Below, piece after piece: positions 18,125-25,934 of a DNA stretch of 64,000 nt. This DNA comes from Pseudomonadales bacterium (lineage in GTDB: Bacteria > Pseudomonadota > Gammaproteobacteria > Pseudomonadales > Pseudohongiellaceae), in assembly GCA_024234325.1 (NCBI GenBank), contig JACKOJ010000006.1, positions 83,121 to 147,120 of the forward strand, in the 5' to 3' direction. How positions within the stretch are numbered: position 1 is the stretch's first letter; each line of letters begins with the position of its first letter. A model generated the notes under the pieces. The model saw only the letters and a program-made list of their open reading frames with translations, made no database searches and was not told where the DNA came from. Made by a program: the position numbers and the translations under genes.

Positions 18125-18167
18125 GGGGTCAGCGTCAGTTCTCATGATGAGAATTGACGCTGACCCC
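18125..18167. repeat. GGGGTCAG-type palindromic repeat, copy 2
   Basis: 21-bp arms around a single central base with one mismatch; each arm starts GGGGTCAGCGTCA. The right side is followed by TTTATTTTT, so on the plus strand it also has the form of an intrinsic terminator for the phosphatase gene, just ahead of serB. Confidence 0.88.
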
Positions 18168-18239
18168 TTTATTTTTCGACCTCATATTTTTGGATACAAT
18201 ACGCGCCCCCGGGTTACGGCCCCCAAGGATTCTGCAGGC

Positions 18240-19451
18240 ATGAAGGAAATCGTTCTGATCAACATCACCGGCCCCGACCGCCCCGGCCTCACGGCGGCCA
18301 TTACCGGCATTCTGTCGCGCTCCGATGTCTCCATTCTGGACATCGGTCAGGCGGTGATTCACGACACGCTGTCCTTCGGCATTCTCGCCGAGATGCGCGA
18401 GGGCGAGGGCAAGACCGACGTGCTCAAGGACGTGCTGTTCCGCGCCTCGGAACTCGATCAACAGGTCAAGTTCACACCCATCAGCGCCGCCGACTACGCC
18501 CAGTGGGTGTCCGGCCAGGGCAAGCCCCGGCATATCGTTACCCTGCTGGCACGGCGCATCACTGCCGAACATATTGCCCGGGTCAGCACTATCACCGCCC
18601 GGCACCAGCTCAACATCGATCACATCGACCGTCTGTCGGGCCGTATCCCCGATGGCCTGCCCGCCAACCAGGGCAAGGGCTGCATCGAGTTTTCCGTGCG
18701 CGGTGAACCGGACGATCCGGAAGCCCTGCGCGCAGAGTTCCTGGCCATTGCCCAGGAGCTGAACGTGGACATCGCCTTTCAGCGCGACAACATTTTCCGC
18801 CGCAACCGCCGCCTGGTGGTCTTCGACATGGACTCCACCCTCATCGACGCCGAGGTCATCGACGAACTGGCCAAGGCCGCCGGTGTAGGCGAACAGGTGG
18901 CCGCCATTACCGAGCGCGCCATGCGGGGAGAGCTGGACTTTCAGGAGAGTTTCCGCGAGAGGATGGCGCTGCTGAAAGGCCTGCCGGAAGCCACCCTGGA
19001 GCAGATCGCGCAAACCCTGCGGTTGACCGAGGGCGCGGAGGCTCTGATCACCCAACTGCGCCGCCTGGGCTACAAGACCGCCATTCTCTCGGGTGGCTTT
19101 ACCTATTTCGCAGAAGGCCTGCAGAAGCGCCTGGGCATCGACTATGTGTATGCCAACCGGCTGCCAATACGCGATGGGGTGGTAACGGGGGAAGTGGAAC
19201 TGCCGATTGTGGACGGGCAGCGCAAGGCCATGCTGTTGAAGGAGCTGGCGGAAAGGGAAGGCATCAGCCTGGAACAGACTATTGCGGTCGGAGACGGTGC
19301 CAACGATCTGCCCATGCTGTCCATCGCAGGGCTAGGCGTGGCCTTCCGCGCCAAGCCGCTGGTCAAACAGTCCGCCAAGCAGGCGATTTCCAATATCGGG
19401 CTCGACGGCATTCTCTACCTGCTGGGCTTCCGCGACCGCGAAGGCTTCTAG
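18240..19451 (+). CDS. serB: phosphoserine phosphatase SerB with two ACT-like domains
   Basis: 403 residues. SerB removes phosphate from phosphoserine, the last step of serine synthesis. The N-terminal half holds two ACT-type sensory domains (ITGPDRPGLTAAITGIL near residue 10, a second near 95-165). The C-terminal half is a HAD phosphatase with the nucleophile motif DMDSTLID (D196), SGGF for phosphate binding, and GDGANDLPML for magnesium. AAGGA lies before the chosen ATG; an ATG 32 codons upstream falls inside the repeat element and is rejected. Confidence 0.95.
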   Translation: MKEIVLINITGPDRPGLTAAITGILSRSDVSILDIGQAVIHDTLSFGILAEMREGEGKTDVLKDVLFRASELDQQVKFTPISAADYAQWVSGQGKPRHIVTLLARRITAEHIARVSTITARHQLNIDHIDRLSGRIPDGLPANQGKGCIEFSVRGEPDDPEALRAEFLAIAQELNVDIAFQRDNIFRRNRRLVVFDMDSTLIDAEVIDELAKAAGVGEQVAAITERAMRGELDFQESFRERMALLKGLPEATLEQIAQTLRLTEGAEALITQLRRLGYKTAILSGGFTYFAEGLQKRLGIDYVYANRLPIRDGVVTGEVELPIVDGQRKAMLLKELAEREGISLEQTIAVGDGANDLPMLSIAGLGVAFRAKPLVKQSAKQAISNIGLDGILYLLGFRDREGF

Positions 19452-19482
19452 GGCGGCGCGGAAATACCCGGCAGGTGCTGTC

Positions 19483-20049
19483 TCAGGAGTTACTGTCTTT
19501 CTTGCCGAAGCGGGGCAACATGCGCACCAGGGTGTTGTCCTTCACCAGATAGTGGTGATAGAGCGCCGCTACGGCATGCAGACCGATGAAGAAGTAGCCG
19601 GAAACGCCGAGCACTTCATGTGCCTCGGACACCACATCGGCCAAGGCTTCCGATTCCCCTACCAGGCTGGGCAGGCCCATGCCGAACAGGGTCACCACGT
19701 GGCCTTCCGCATTTTCCATCATCCAGCCCAGAATCGGGTTGCCAATCATCAGCACGTACAGATACACCTTCATCGCCAGGGTAATGCGGTGTTGCCACAC
19801 TGGCGGCGCAGGCACGATGGCCGGAATGTTCGAGCGCAGAATCATCACCGCGCGGAAGATGGCGATGGGCAACAGAATGACGCCGAGATAGATATGCCAT
19901 TCCTCCATGGGGCGGCGCAGGGCGTGCCCACGGGGCAGGGATTCGTGCATCTCGATGGCCACGTAGATCGCCACCATGAGGAGCAGCGTGAACCAGTGCA
20001 GAGCAATGGAAAGTGAGGAATAGCGGGCCTGGCTTGTTGGAGTACTCAT
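19483..20049 (-). CDS. cytochrome b561, di-heme b membrane protein
   Basis: 188 residues with four transmembrane helices and the histidines of the CybB family (SIALHWFTLLLM, EEWHIYLGVILL, SEAHEVLGVSGY, GLHAVAALYHHYL), which hold two b hemes. These proteins pass electrons between the quinone pool and periplasmic partners; superoxide oxidation is known for the E. coli member. The second ATG was chosen as start because GGAAGGG stands the right distance from it. It converges on serB, 31 bp apart. Confidence 0.9.
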   Translation of the reverse strand: MSTPTSQARYSSLSIALHWFTLLLMVAIYVAIEMHESLPRGHALRRPMEEWHIYLGVILLPIAIFRAVMILRSNIPAIVPAPPVWQHRITLAMKVYLYVLMIGNPILGWMMENAEGHVVTLFGMGLPSLVGESEALADVVSEAHEVLGVSGYFFIGLHAVAALYHHYLVKDNTLVRMLPRFGKKDSNS

Positions 20050-20197
20050 TGTCATCCCTTCCTGGAATATTGATGGCGCAAATGTAGCTTGCCAAGATTA
20101 AGGCTTCCTTACGGCAGGTCAACAAAATATTGAATGTCCGGAAAATCGCTGTTTTTCAGGAAGGTACAAGTCATCGAACAGGACGCAAAACACATCT

Positions 20198-20289
20198 ATC
20201 GAACGATCATTCGATGAAGTGCCGTTCTGACAAGTCAGGTGCCCTGGCTGCCGGTGGAGACAGGGAAAGCCACCGTGTTACCGTGGCAG
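20198..20289 (+). promoter_or_regulatory. structured leader upstream of the small secreted protein
   Basis: Two inverted repeats lie here: ATCGAA-n6-TTCGAT (20198-20215), which looks like a dimeric repressor site, and CTGCC (20248-20252) pairing with GGCAG (20285-20289) around a GGTGG/CCACC hairpin. I can assign neither to a known regulator or riboswitch class. Confidence 0.3.
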
Positions 20290-20321
20290 TCGCAATACCC
20301 ACACTACTGAGGAATCTATTC

Positions 20322-20681
20322 ATGAGCAAAGCTTTACTCCCACGCGCCATTCTCTTTCTGACACTGCTTCTCGGCGCCTCGTTCGCCAGTGCCGATGTGA
20401 GCGGCAACTGGGTGTTCGCCGTGGACATCATGGGCCAGACCGGCAATGCCCAGGTCTCCATGAACCAGAAGGGAGAGGCCATTACCGGCCACTATGCAGG
20501 ACAGCTCGGCAATACCGATTTTACCGGCTCTGCAAAGGGCAATGACTTTCAGTTCGTGCTGACAGGCGAAGCGGGTTCCGTGACCTACAAGGGCACGCTG
20601 CAGAGCGACGGCACGATCAAGGGCACCGTGGACCTGGCCGGCATGGCGCAAGGCACCTACACCGCCAAGAAAGGCGGCTGA
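20322..20681 (+). CDS. small secreted protein, lipocalin-like beta fold possible
   Basis: 119 residues with a signal peptide (ends SFASA, mature start DVSGNW). The mature part is a run of short beta strands with repeated G-x-[FY]-x-[GA] pieces (GNWVFAVDIMGQTGNAQVSM, GHYAGQLGNTDFTGSA, YKGTLQSDGTIKGTVDL), which suggests a small beta-barrel or meander. GAGGA precedes the ATG, and a clean terminator follows the stop, so it is a monocistronic unit. No family name can be given with certainty. Confidence 0.7.
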   Translation: MSKALLPRAILFLTLLLGASFASADVSGNWVFAVDIMGQTGNAQVSMNQKGEAITGHYAGQLGNTDFTGSAKGNDFQFVLTGEAGSVTYKGTLQSDGTIKGTVDLAGMAQGTYTAKKGG

Positions 20682-20711
20682 GTCCACCCCGGAAGACCGC
20701 ACCAACGACTC

Positions 20712-20742
20712 GGTGGCAGTCCCTACTGCCACCTTTCTTTTT
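20712..20742 (+). terminator. intrinsic terminator
   Basis: GGTGGCAGT and ACTGCCACC form a perfect 9-bp stem with a CCCT loop, followed by TTTCTTTTT. It ends the transcript of the small secreted protein. Confidence 0.88.
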
Positions 20743-20816
20743 CCCCCCACCCTGCCTTTTCAGCACTCCCTACTTGCCACACCTCTCCGACCACGAAAGC
20801 TCTCTAACCACACAAA

Positions 20817-22049
20817 TCAGTGCGATGGCGAAATCGCCTGGGCAGGCGCAACCCGCGACGCGTTGACGGCAGGCCCCAGGGCTGCCATCTGCCCCAGCAA
20901 CAGCAGCACCAGCATACCCAGCGGTGCGTAATACCAGTCCAGTCGCGGAATATCGAAGGTGCGCACAAGAAAGATATTGAAGCCGATCGTCAGCACAGCA
21001 CCAAACAATACTCCCGCAGCACTGATCAGAAGATTCTCCACCAGCAGATAACGTAAAATTCCACCCCGTGTCGCCCCCAGGGCGCGGCGGGTGCCAATCT
21101 GCTTGCGCCGCTTGTTGATGCTGAACACCGCCAGGCCGATGATGCCAAGCGCAGTGATAAAGATCAGCGTCCCGATCACGGTGTAGAGCACGCGCGCCAT
21201 CGCCGTATCCATGCGATACAGTTCCGTGCGCATCTGCGCGACCGATTTATTGTTCATCAGAATACGATCATAGCCGGCACCGGCCAGGCGCTCCTCCACG
21301 TCCGCCATAAGTGCATCCCGCTGCCCGGGCACCGTTCTGACCAGATAGATGGAACTGTTATCAATGACCACGTCGGGAATCATCAGGGAGCGCTCCACAA
21401 TCCAGTCGGTCGCGTTGGGCCACGGAGACTGCAGCCTCTCGACAATGCCGATAATCCGCAGCGGTTTGTCTTCCGCGCTGTAAATGGTGCGCCCCACCGC
21501 CTGCAATCCCTCGCCGGGAAACATTTCCTCGGCCAGTGCCAGCGAGACAATGATCTGATCAGCGCTACGCGTTTCAGTCGCAGTGCGGCGCCTGACGTCT
21601 TCCGGAGTGAAATCGCGACCGGCAACGAGTGTTAGCCCCATCGTGTTGAGCGCGTGCTCATCCACACTGTACTGGGCGGCGGGCACGGTCAGCTCGCGCC
21701 GTCCCGGCTCAATGGCGTAGCCACTTGAAGAACCGCTGCCACTGGCGGGCACCGCATTGACGCGGGAGGCATCGACCACACCCGGCAGTTGCCGGATCAT
21801 GTCCAGGTCTTCGTCGATCAACACCTGGGCGTTGATACTGCTGTCGAAACCGAAACTCCTGATCGAGAAAATATCATCCTCTTCCATGCCGGTTGGGCTG
21901 GTGATTTTCAGCGTGCGGTCATGAATGATGTCGATGGCATTGACGATGACGGTCATCGTAAACGCGATCTGCAACGCAATCAGGACCACGCCCAGCTTGT
22001 TGCGCATCAGCGCGCGGGTAATCGGTCCCAGCTCCAGAGAACTTGTCAT
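20817..22049 (-). CDS. ABC transporter permease (FtsX/MacB type), second subunit
   Basis: 410 residues. One N-terminal helix (VVLIALQIAFTMTVIVNAI), a MacB-type periplasmic core domain of about 230 residues, and three C-terminal helices with the FtsX signature (RRKQIGTRRALGATRGGILRYLL). It is the last gene of a four-gene exporter operon, 9 bp behind the other permease. The two permeases are not copies, so the transporter is probably a heterodimer. GGAGAGG precedes the start. Such systems export peptides, lipoproteins or antibiotics, or signal mechanically; the substrate is unknown. Confidence 0.9.
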   Translation of the reverse strand: MTSSLELGPITRALMRNKLGVVLIALQIAFTMTVIVNAIDIIHDRTLKITSPTGMEEDDIFSIRSFGFDSSINAQVLIDEDLDMIRQLPGVVDASRVNAVPASGSGSSSGYAIEPGRRELTVPAAQYSVDEHALNTMGLTLVAGRDFTPEDVRRRTATETRSADQIIVSLALAEEMFPGEGLQAVGRTIYSAEDKPLRIIGIVERLQSPWPNATDWIVERSLMIPDVVIDNSSIYLVRTVPGQRDALMADVEERLAGAGYDRILMNNKSVAQMRTELYRMDTAMARVLYTVIGTLIFITALGIIGLAVFSINKRRKQIGTRRALGATRGGILRYLLVENLLISAAGVLFGAVLTIGFNIFLVRTFDIPRLDWYYAPLGMLVLLLLGQMAALGPAVNASRVAPAQAISPSH

Positions 22050-22058
22050 GATCCTCTC

Positions 22059-23369
22059 CTATTCCGCTTTCAGATGAATCGCGGGATTGACGTTGCAGGC
22101 CCGCCAGATCGGATAAAGACCTGCAATGATGGTGCTGATCACCGCCAGCGCAATGGTGATGGCGGCCACGGTCAGGTCCAGATGCATCCACTCGTTGTTG
22201 ACGCGCTCTCCCCCCATCAGAATTTTCACGCCTTCCAGCCCGAGGGAGGCAACACCCAGCCCGAGCACGCCGCCAATCGCGCCGAGAAAGCCGGCCTCAA
22301 TGACGTGTTGCCGGAACAGCGCTCCCTTATGGGCACCCAGCGCCTGGCGCACGCCAATTTCCGCCGCCTTGCCGAGAAATTTTGAGAGCAACAGGCCCAC
22401 CGTGTTCAGCAGACAGACGGCCAGCAGCATCGCCGCCAGCGCCGACAGAATGCGGGTCTCGTCCGGCTGCACCTCACGCTTCGCCATCCATTCGCGCACA
22501 TTGAACAGGCGCTTCTCTATCGGAATCTGCATACGCCCTGCAGCCCGCTCCTGCGCCACATAACTGGCCAGATAATCCGCATAGATCTGTTGATCGTCTG
22601 GCGTCGGCAACTCCACCCAGAACTGAATCCAGGCACACTCGGCGTTGAGGAAGGACTCGAAACTGCTGTCCTTTGGCGGTTCCCAGCAATTGGTGTTGCC
22701 GGAGCGACGCAACTGCTGCCCGACGATCAGCGACCAGGGGATATAGGCTTCTTCTGCCCGGTTGAAGGCGCCGTTGTTCTCATCAAAGAATTTGGGCGCA
22801 GGCTCCCAGTAGTCGAGGACGCCCACCACGGTGAAATGGATGCCCTGCAGCTCCACATCGCGCCCCACGGAATTCTCGCCACCAAACAGACGCAGATTCA
22901 GATCCTGCGACAACACGATGACTTGCTGCTGTGTGTCATCTGCCGCGCGATCCCAGCCGCCGCCAAACTCGAAGGGCACGTCAAACATGGTGAAGAAGTC
23001 TGCCGTGTTGCCCCGCCCATCCACAAAAAAGGGCGACAGATCCGGATTGGAAGGCTCCAGAACCGCCATGAATTTGGAACTGGCGGAATGGGCATAGGCA
23101 AACGGCGCATCAAGAAGCGCCAGAGTGTCCACATAGGCCATCTGGGGCTGATTCGAGGTATCGGGGATGGCAGGATTGCCATAGTCAAGCTGAAGATGAA
23201 ACAGTTGTCCGCTCTTCTGTGGAATCGGGTCACCGCCCATAAAATAATTGAGCGTGAAGATCACCATGTAGGCCCCTACGCCCACCGCCACAGCCAGCAC
23301 CATCAAAGTGCTCAGCACCGGGTTGCGTTTGTAGCTCAGCATGCTCAGGCGTACGTAGTACAGAAACAT
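22059..23369 (-). CDS. ABC transporter permease (FtsX/MacB type), first subunit
   Basis: 436 residues with the same layout as its neighbour: an N-terminal helix (VLSTLMVLAVAVGVGAYMVIFTL), a periplasmic MacB_PCD-like domain with a cysteine pair (TNCWEPP and LNAECAW), and C-terminal helices with the FtsX signature GKAAEIGVRQALGAHKGALFRQH. It lies 14 bp after the ATPase gene. The periplasmic domain is larger than in the second permease and carries an insertion around residues 180-250. Confidence 0.9.
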   Translation of the reverse strand: MFLYYVRLSMLSYKRNPVLSTLMVLAVAVGVGAYMVIFTLNYFMGGDPIPQKSGQLFHLQLDYGNPAIPDTSNQPQMAYVDTLALLDAPFAYAHSASSKFMAVLEPSNPDLSPFFVDGRGNTADFFTMFDVPFEFGGGWDRAADDTQQQVIVLSQDLNLRLFGGENSVGRDVELQGIHFTVVGVLDYWEPAPKFFDENNGAFNRAEEAYIPWSLIVGQQLRRSGNTNCWEPPKDSSFESFLNAECAWIQFWVELPTPDDQQIYADYLASYVAQERAAGRMQIPIEKRLFNVREWMAKREVQPDETRILSALAAMLLAVCLLNTVGLLLSKFLGKAAEIGVRQALGAHKGALFRQHVIEAGFLGAIGGVLGLGVASLGLEGVKILMGGERVNNEWMHLDLTVAAITIALAVISTIIAGLYPIWRACNVNPAIHLKAE

Positions 23370-23383
23370 GTCGCGTATCCCCC

Positions 23384-24091
23384 TCAGGCAGCCGTGCTCT
23401 CGCTGTTGATGACATCACTGTTGATGACGTCGCTCTGAATGCGTCCGTCGAGAATGTGCACATTGCGCGCACTGCGGCTGGCCAGCCCCACATCGTGGGT
23501 CACCATGATGATGGTCGTACCCTGCTGGTTGATCTCCTGCAGCAGCTCCATCACCCCGGCAGCGGTATTGGAATCCAGATTCCCGGTGGGCTCATCCGCC
23601 AGCAGAAAGCGAGGCTCGCCCACCAGCGCGCGCGCAATGGCCACGCGCTGCTGCTGCCCGCCGGAGAGCTGCGACGGCAGATGTTTCTTGCGCGCGAGAA
23701 GCCCCACCGATTCCAGTGCGCGCTCGATGCGTTCGCGCCGCTCCGCCGCGCCCATGCCCCGGTAGCGCAGCGGCACGTCCACGTTGTCGAAGAGATTGAG
23801 GTCGGGCATCAGATTGAAGCTCTGGAAGATGAACCCGATTTTCTGATTGCGCAGTTTTGCGCGCTGATAATCGTTCATGTGCGACACGTCCTGCCCGTCG
23901 AGCAGATACTGTCCGCTGTCGAACGTCTCCAGCAGACCGGCGATGTTCAGGAAGGTTGTCTTGCCGCAACCGGACGGGCCGGTGACGGTCACGAATTCCC
24001 CTTCCTTCACCTCCAGACTGAAGTCCGCCAGCGCCTGGGTCTGCACCAGCTCCGTGCGAAAGCGTTTGTTGATATTGATCATGTTCAGCAT
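23384..24091 (-). CDS. ABC transporter ATP-binding protein (MacB/LolD type)
   Basis: 235 residues with every ATPase motif: Walker A GPSGCGKTT, Q-loop FIFQSFNL, signature LSGGQQQRVAIARAL, Walker B FLLADEPTGNLD and H-loop VTHD. The QTQALADFSLEVKEGEFVTVTGPSG opening is that of the MacB/LolD/FtsE group that pairs with FtsX-type permeases. The last residues hold a tiny duplication (SDVINSDVIN). The gene lies 17 bp after the adaptor gene in the exporter operon. Confidence 0.95.
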   Translation of the reverse strand: MLNMININKRFRTELVQTQALADFSLEVKEGEFVTVTGPSGCGKTTFLNIAGLLETFDSGQYLLDGQDVSHMNDYQRAKLRNQKIGFIFQSFNLMPDLNLFDNVDVPLRYRGMGAAERRERIERALESVGLLARKKHLPSQLSGGQQQRVAIARALVGEPRFLLADEPTGNLDSNTAAGVMELLQEINQQGTTIIMVTHDVGLASRSARNVHILDGRIQSDVINSDVINSESTAA

Positions 24092-24108
24092 CAGTTTGTC
24101 TCCCGGAT

Positions 24109-25383
24109 TCAGTCGTTGACCAGAACGGTCTCGGCGTTGTTGAAGGCGTCGGTGCTGGAGACCACGATGCGATCGCCCTCGTCCAGTCCTTCGAGAATTT
24201 CCACACTACTGAGGCTCGTCGCGCCAATCACAATGCTGGTGCGGTAGGCCATGCCATCGCGCAGACGATAGGCCACACGCCCGTTGCCGCTCTCCACAAA
24301 CTGCCCCCTCGGCACCATCAGTACCTGATGTTTTTCTTCGAGCAGAATGCGGGTAGTCAGGCGCTGGTTCTGGCGCAGATTCTCCGGTGCGGGTCTGTTG
24401 AAACGCAGGCGCCCCGTCACCTGGTTGCCGATGATTTCCGGCGACACCGCGACCAGCGTGGCGGGATACAGATCGGTGCCGGTTCGCACCTCGGCCACCA
24501 TGCCGATCGCCAGATCGTTGACGTAGGTCTCCGGCACCTGCACCTCGACCTCGAAGGCGGTGAGATCCACCACGCTGAGCACCGGCTGATTGCGCGCCAC
24601 ATTGGTCTTCTGCTCGGTCAGCAGATTGCCGACAATGCCGTTCACCGGAGAGCGCAGCGTCAGCTCCTCCACCTGGCGGTTCAGGTCTTCCACCAGCAGG
24701 GTCTGCTGTTCTACCGCGAGCCTGCGGGTCTGCAGCTCGAAATCGAGCCGCTCCACCACCAGCCCGGCATCCAGGTCGGCGTGGTGATGCAGCACCTCGG
24801 CGGTCTCCAGGCTGTCCCGAGCCCGGTCCAGATCCACCTGCGTCATCACGCCCTGGTCGTAGGCACGCTGCGCTCGCTCCAGCTCCCGCTGGGCTGCCTT
24901 GAGCGCAATGGCCACCGAATCGCGGCTCTTCTGGCTTTCCAGCCGCTGCTGCTCGCCGCTGATGCGCTGGCGGTCGTATTCCACATTCAAAGAGCTGAGC
25001 CGGGAACGTTCCTGCAGCAGACGGTTCTGAATCTCGGGGCTGTCGATGCTGGCGATCGGGTCGCCCGCCTGCACGCTGTCGCCGGAATCCACCAGAAAGG
25101 TGATGGTGCCCGACTCGCTGGCGTACAGCGTCGGGCTGATGGCCGCCACGACCCGTCCCTGCACCGTCACATCACGAATGAAATCACCACGGGTCACCTC
25201 GCCGAAACGAAGCCGTTCGGCGGCGACAGACGCCTGCGCGCGACTCCAGTTCTGCACCACAGGAAACAGAAACAGCAGTGCCAGCATCGCTGCCACGACA
25301 AGAATGAGAAACGTACGAAGAGTCCGGCTTCGCGCCGGGGCTTCCAGGGGCGTGTCCTGCGCCGAGGTATCGCTGATCTTCAT
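24109..25383 (-). CDS. HlyD/MacA-type periplasmic adaptor of the exporter
   Basis: 424 residues: a cytoplasmic tail, one transmembrane helix (near 25-47), then a membrane-fusion protein with a lipoyl half-motif (SGTITFLVDSGDSVQAGDPIASID), a long coiled-coil hairpin (about 120-230, rich in Q, R and L), the returning lipoyl half (LRSPVNGIVGNLL) and beta-barrel domains. It should bridge the FtsX-type pump to an outer membrane TolC channel. It is the first gene of the operon and lies divergent from the YchJ-like gene. No TolC gene is in view. Confidence 0.9.
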   Translation of the reverse strand: MKISDTSAQDTPLEAPARSRTLRTFLILVVAAMLALLFLFPVVQNWSRAQASVAAERLRFGEVTRGDFIRDVTVQGRVVAAISPTLYASESGTITFLVDSGDSVQAGDPIASIDSPEIQNRLLQERSRLSSLNVEYDRQRISGEQQRLESQKSRDSVAIALKAAQRELERAQRAYDQGVMTQVDLDRARDSLETAEVLHHHADLDAGLVVERLDFELQTRRLAVEQQTLLVEDLNRQVEELTLRSPVNGIVGNLLTEQKTNVARNQPVLSVVDLTAFEVEVQVPETYVNDLAIGMVAEVRTGTDLYPATLVAVSPEIIGNQVTGRLRFNRPAPENLRQNQRLTTRILLEEKHQVLMVPRGQFVESGNGRVAYRLRDGMAYRTSIVIGATSLSSVEILEGLDEGDRIVVSSTDAFNNAETVLVND

Positions 25384-25516
25384 GGGAGAACCACTGTCAG
25401 AGCTTCTATTTCTTCTCCGACGTCAGCAAATCCAAAAGGGTTTAGAGAGGCGGGCTTGCCAGCGGACATCCCGCTCTGGCAGGCTGCGCACTTTGAACGG
25501 AAGGACGCGACACCGC

Positions 25517-25906
25517 ATGACACCTCACGACTGCCCCTGCCACAGCGGCAAAGCCTTCACGCGCTGCTGCGGCCCCTTTCTCAGCGGCAAGGACAATCCG
25601 CGCACCGTGACGCAACTCATGCGCTCGCGATACTGCGCGTTTGCACTGGGCGGCTGCGGGCAATACCTGTTCGACACCTGGCACCCCGCGCATCGCGGTG
25701 CGCTGCAGCCCGAAGACCTGGATGCCCGCGAACTGGAATGGTTGCACCTGAGCGTGGTGGATGCACAGCAGACAGGAGATCGGGGCACGGTCGAATTCAT
25801 CGCCCGCTTCCGGGACGCGCAGGGCACTGAAGGCCAACACCATGAACGCTCCCGCTTCCTGCGGGAACAGGGACGCTGGCGGTATCTGGACGGGGATGTA
25901 CGCTAG
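25517..25906 (+). CDS. YchJ-type SEC-C zinc-motif protein (UPF0225)
   Basis: 129 residues. The N-terminus CPCHSGKAFTRCCGPFLSG (C6, C8, C17, C18) is the SEC-C zinc-binding motif, followed by the YchJ middle domain (LMRSRYCAFALG, YLFDTWHP, GTVEFIARFRD), an NTF2-like fold. The start is the ATG with GGAAGGA 11 bases upstream. The family role is not established. E. coli YchJ carries a second SEC-C motif at the C-terminus, which is absent here. Confidence 0.88.
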   Translation: MTPHDCPCHSGKAFTRCCGPFLSGKDNPRTVTQLMRSRYCAFALGGCGQYLFDTWHPAHRGALQPEDLDARELEWLHLSVVDAQQTGDRGTVEFIARFRDAQGTEGQHHERSRFLREQGRWRYLDGDVR

Positions 25907-25934
25907 GGCCTGTACGCCCTAGAGCCTGTATGCC

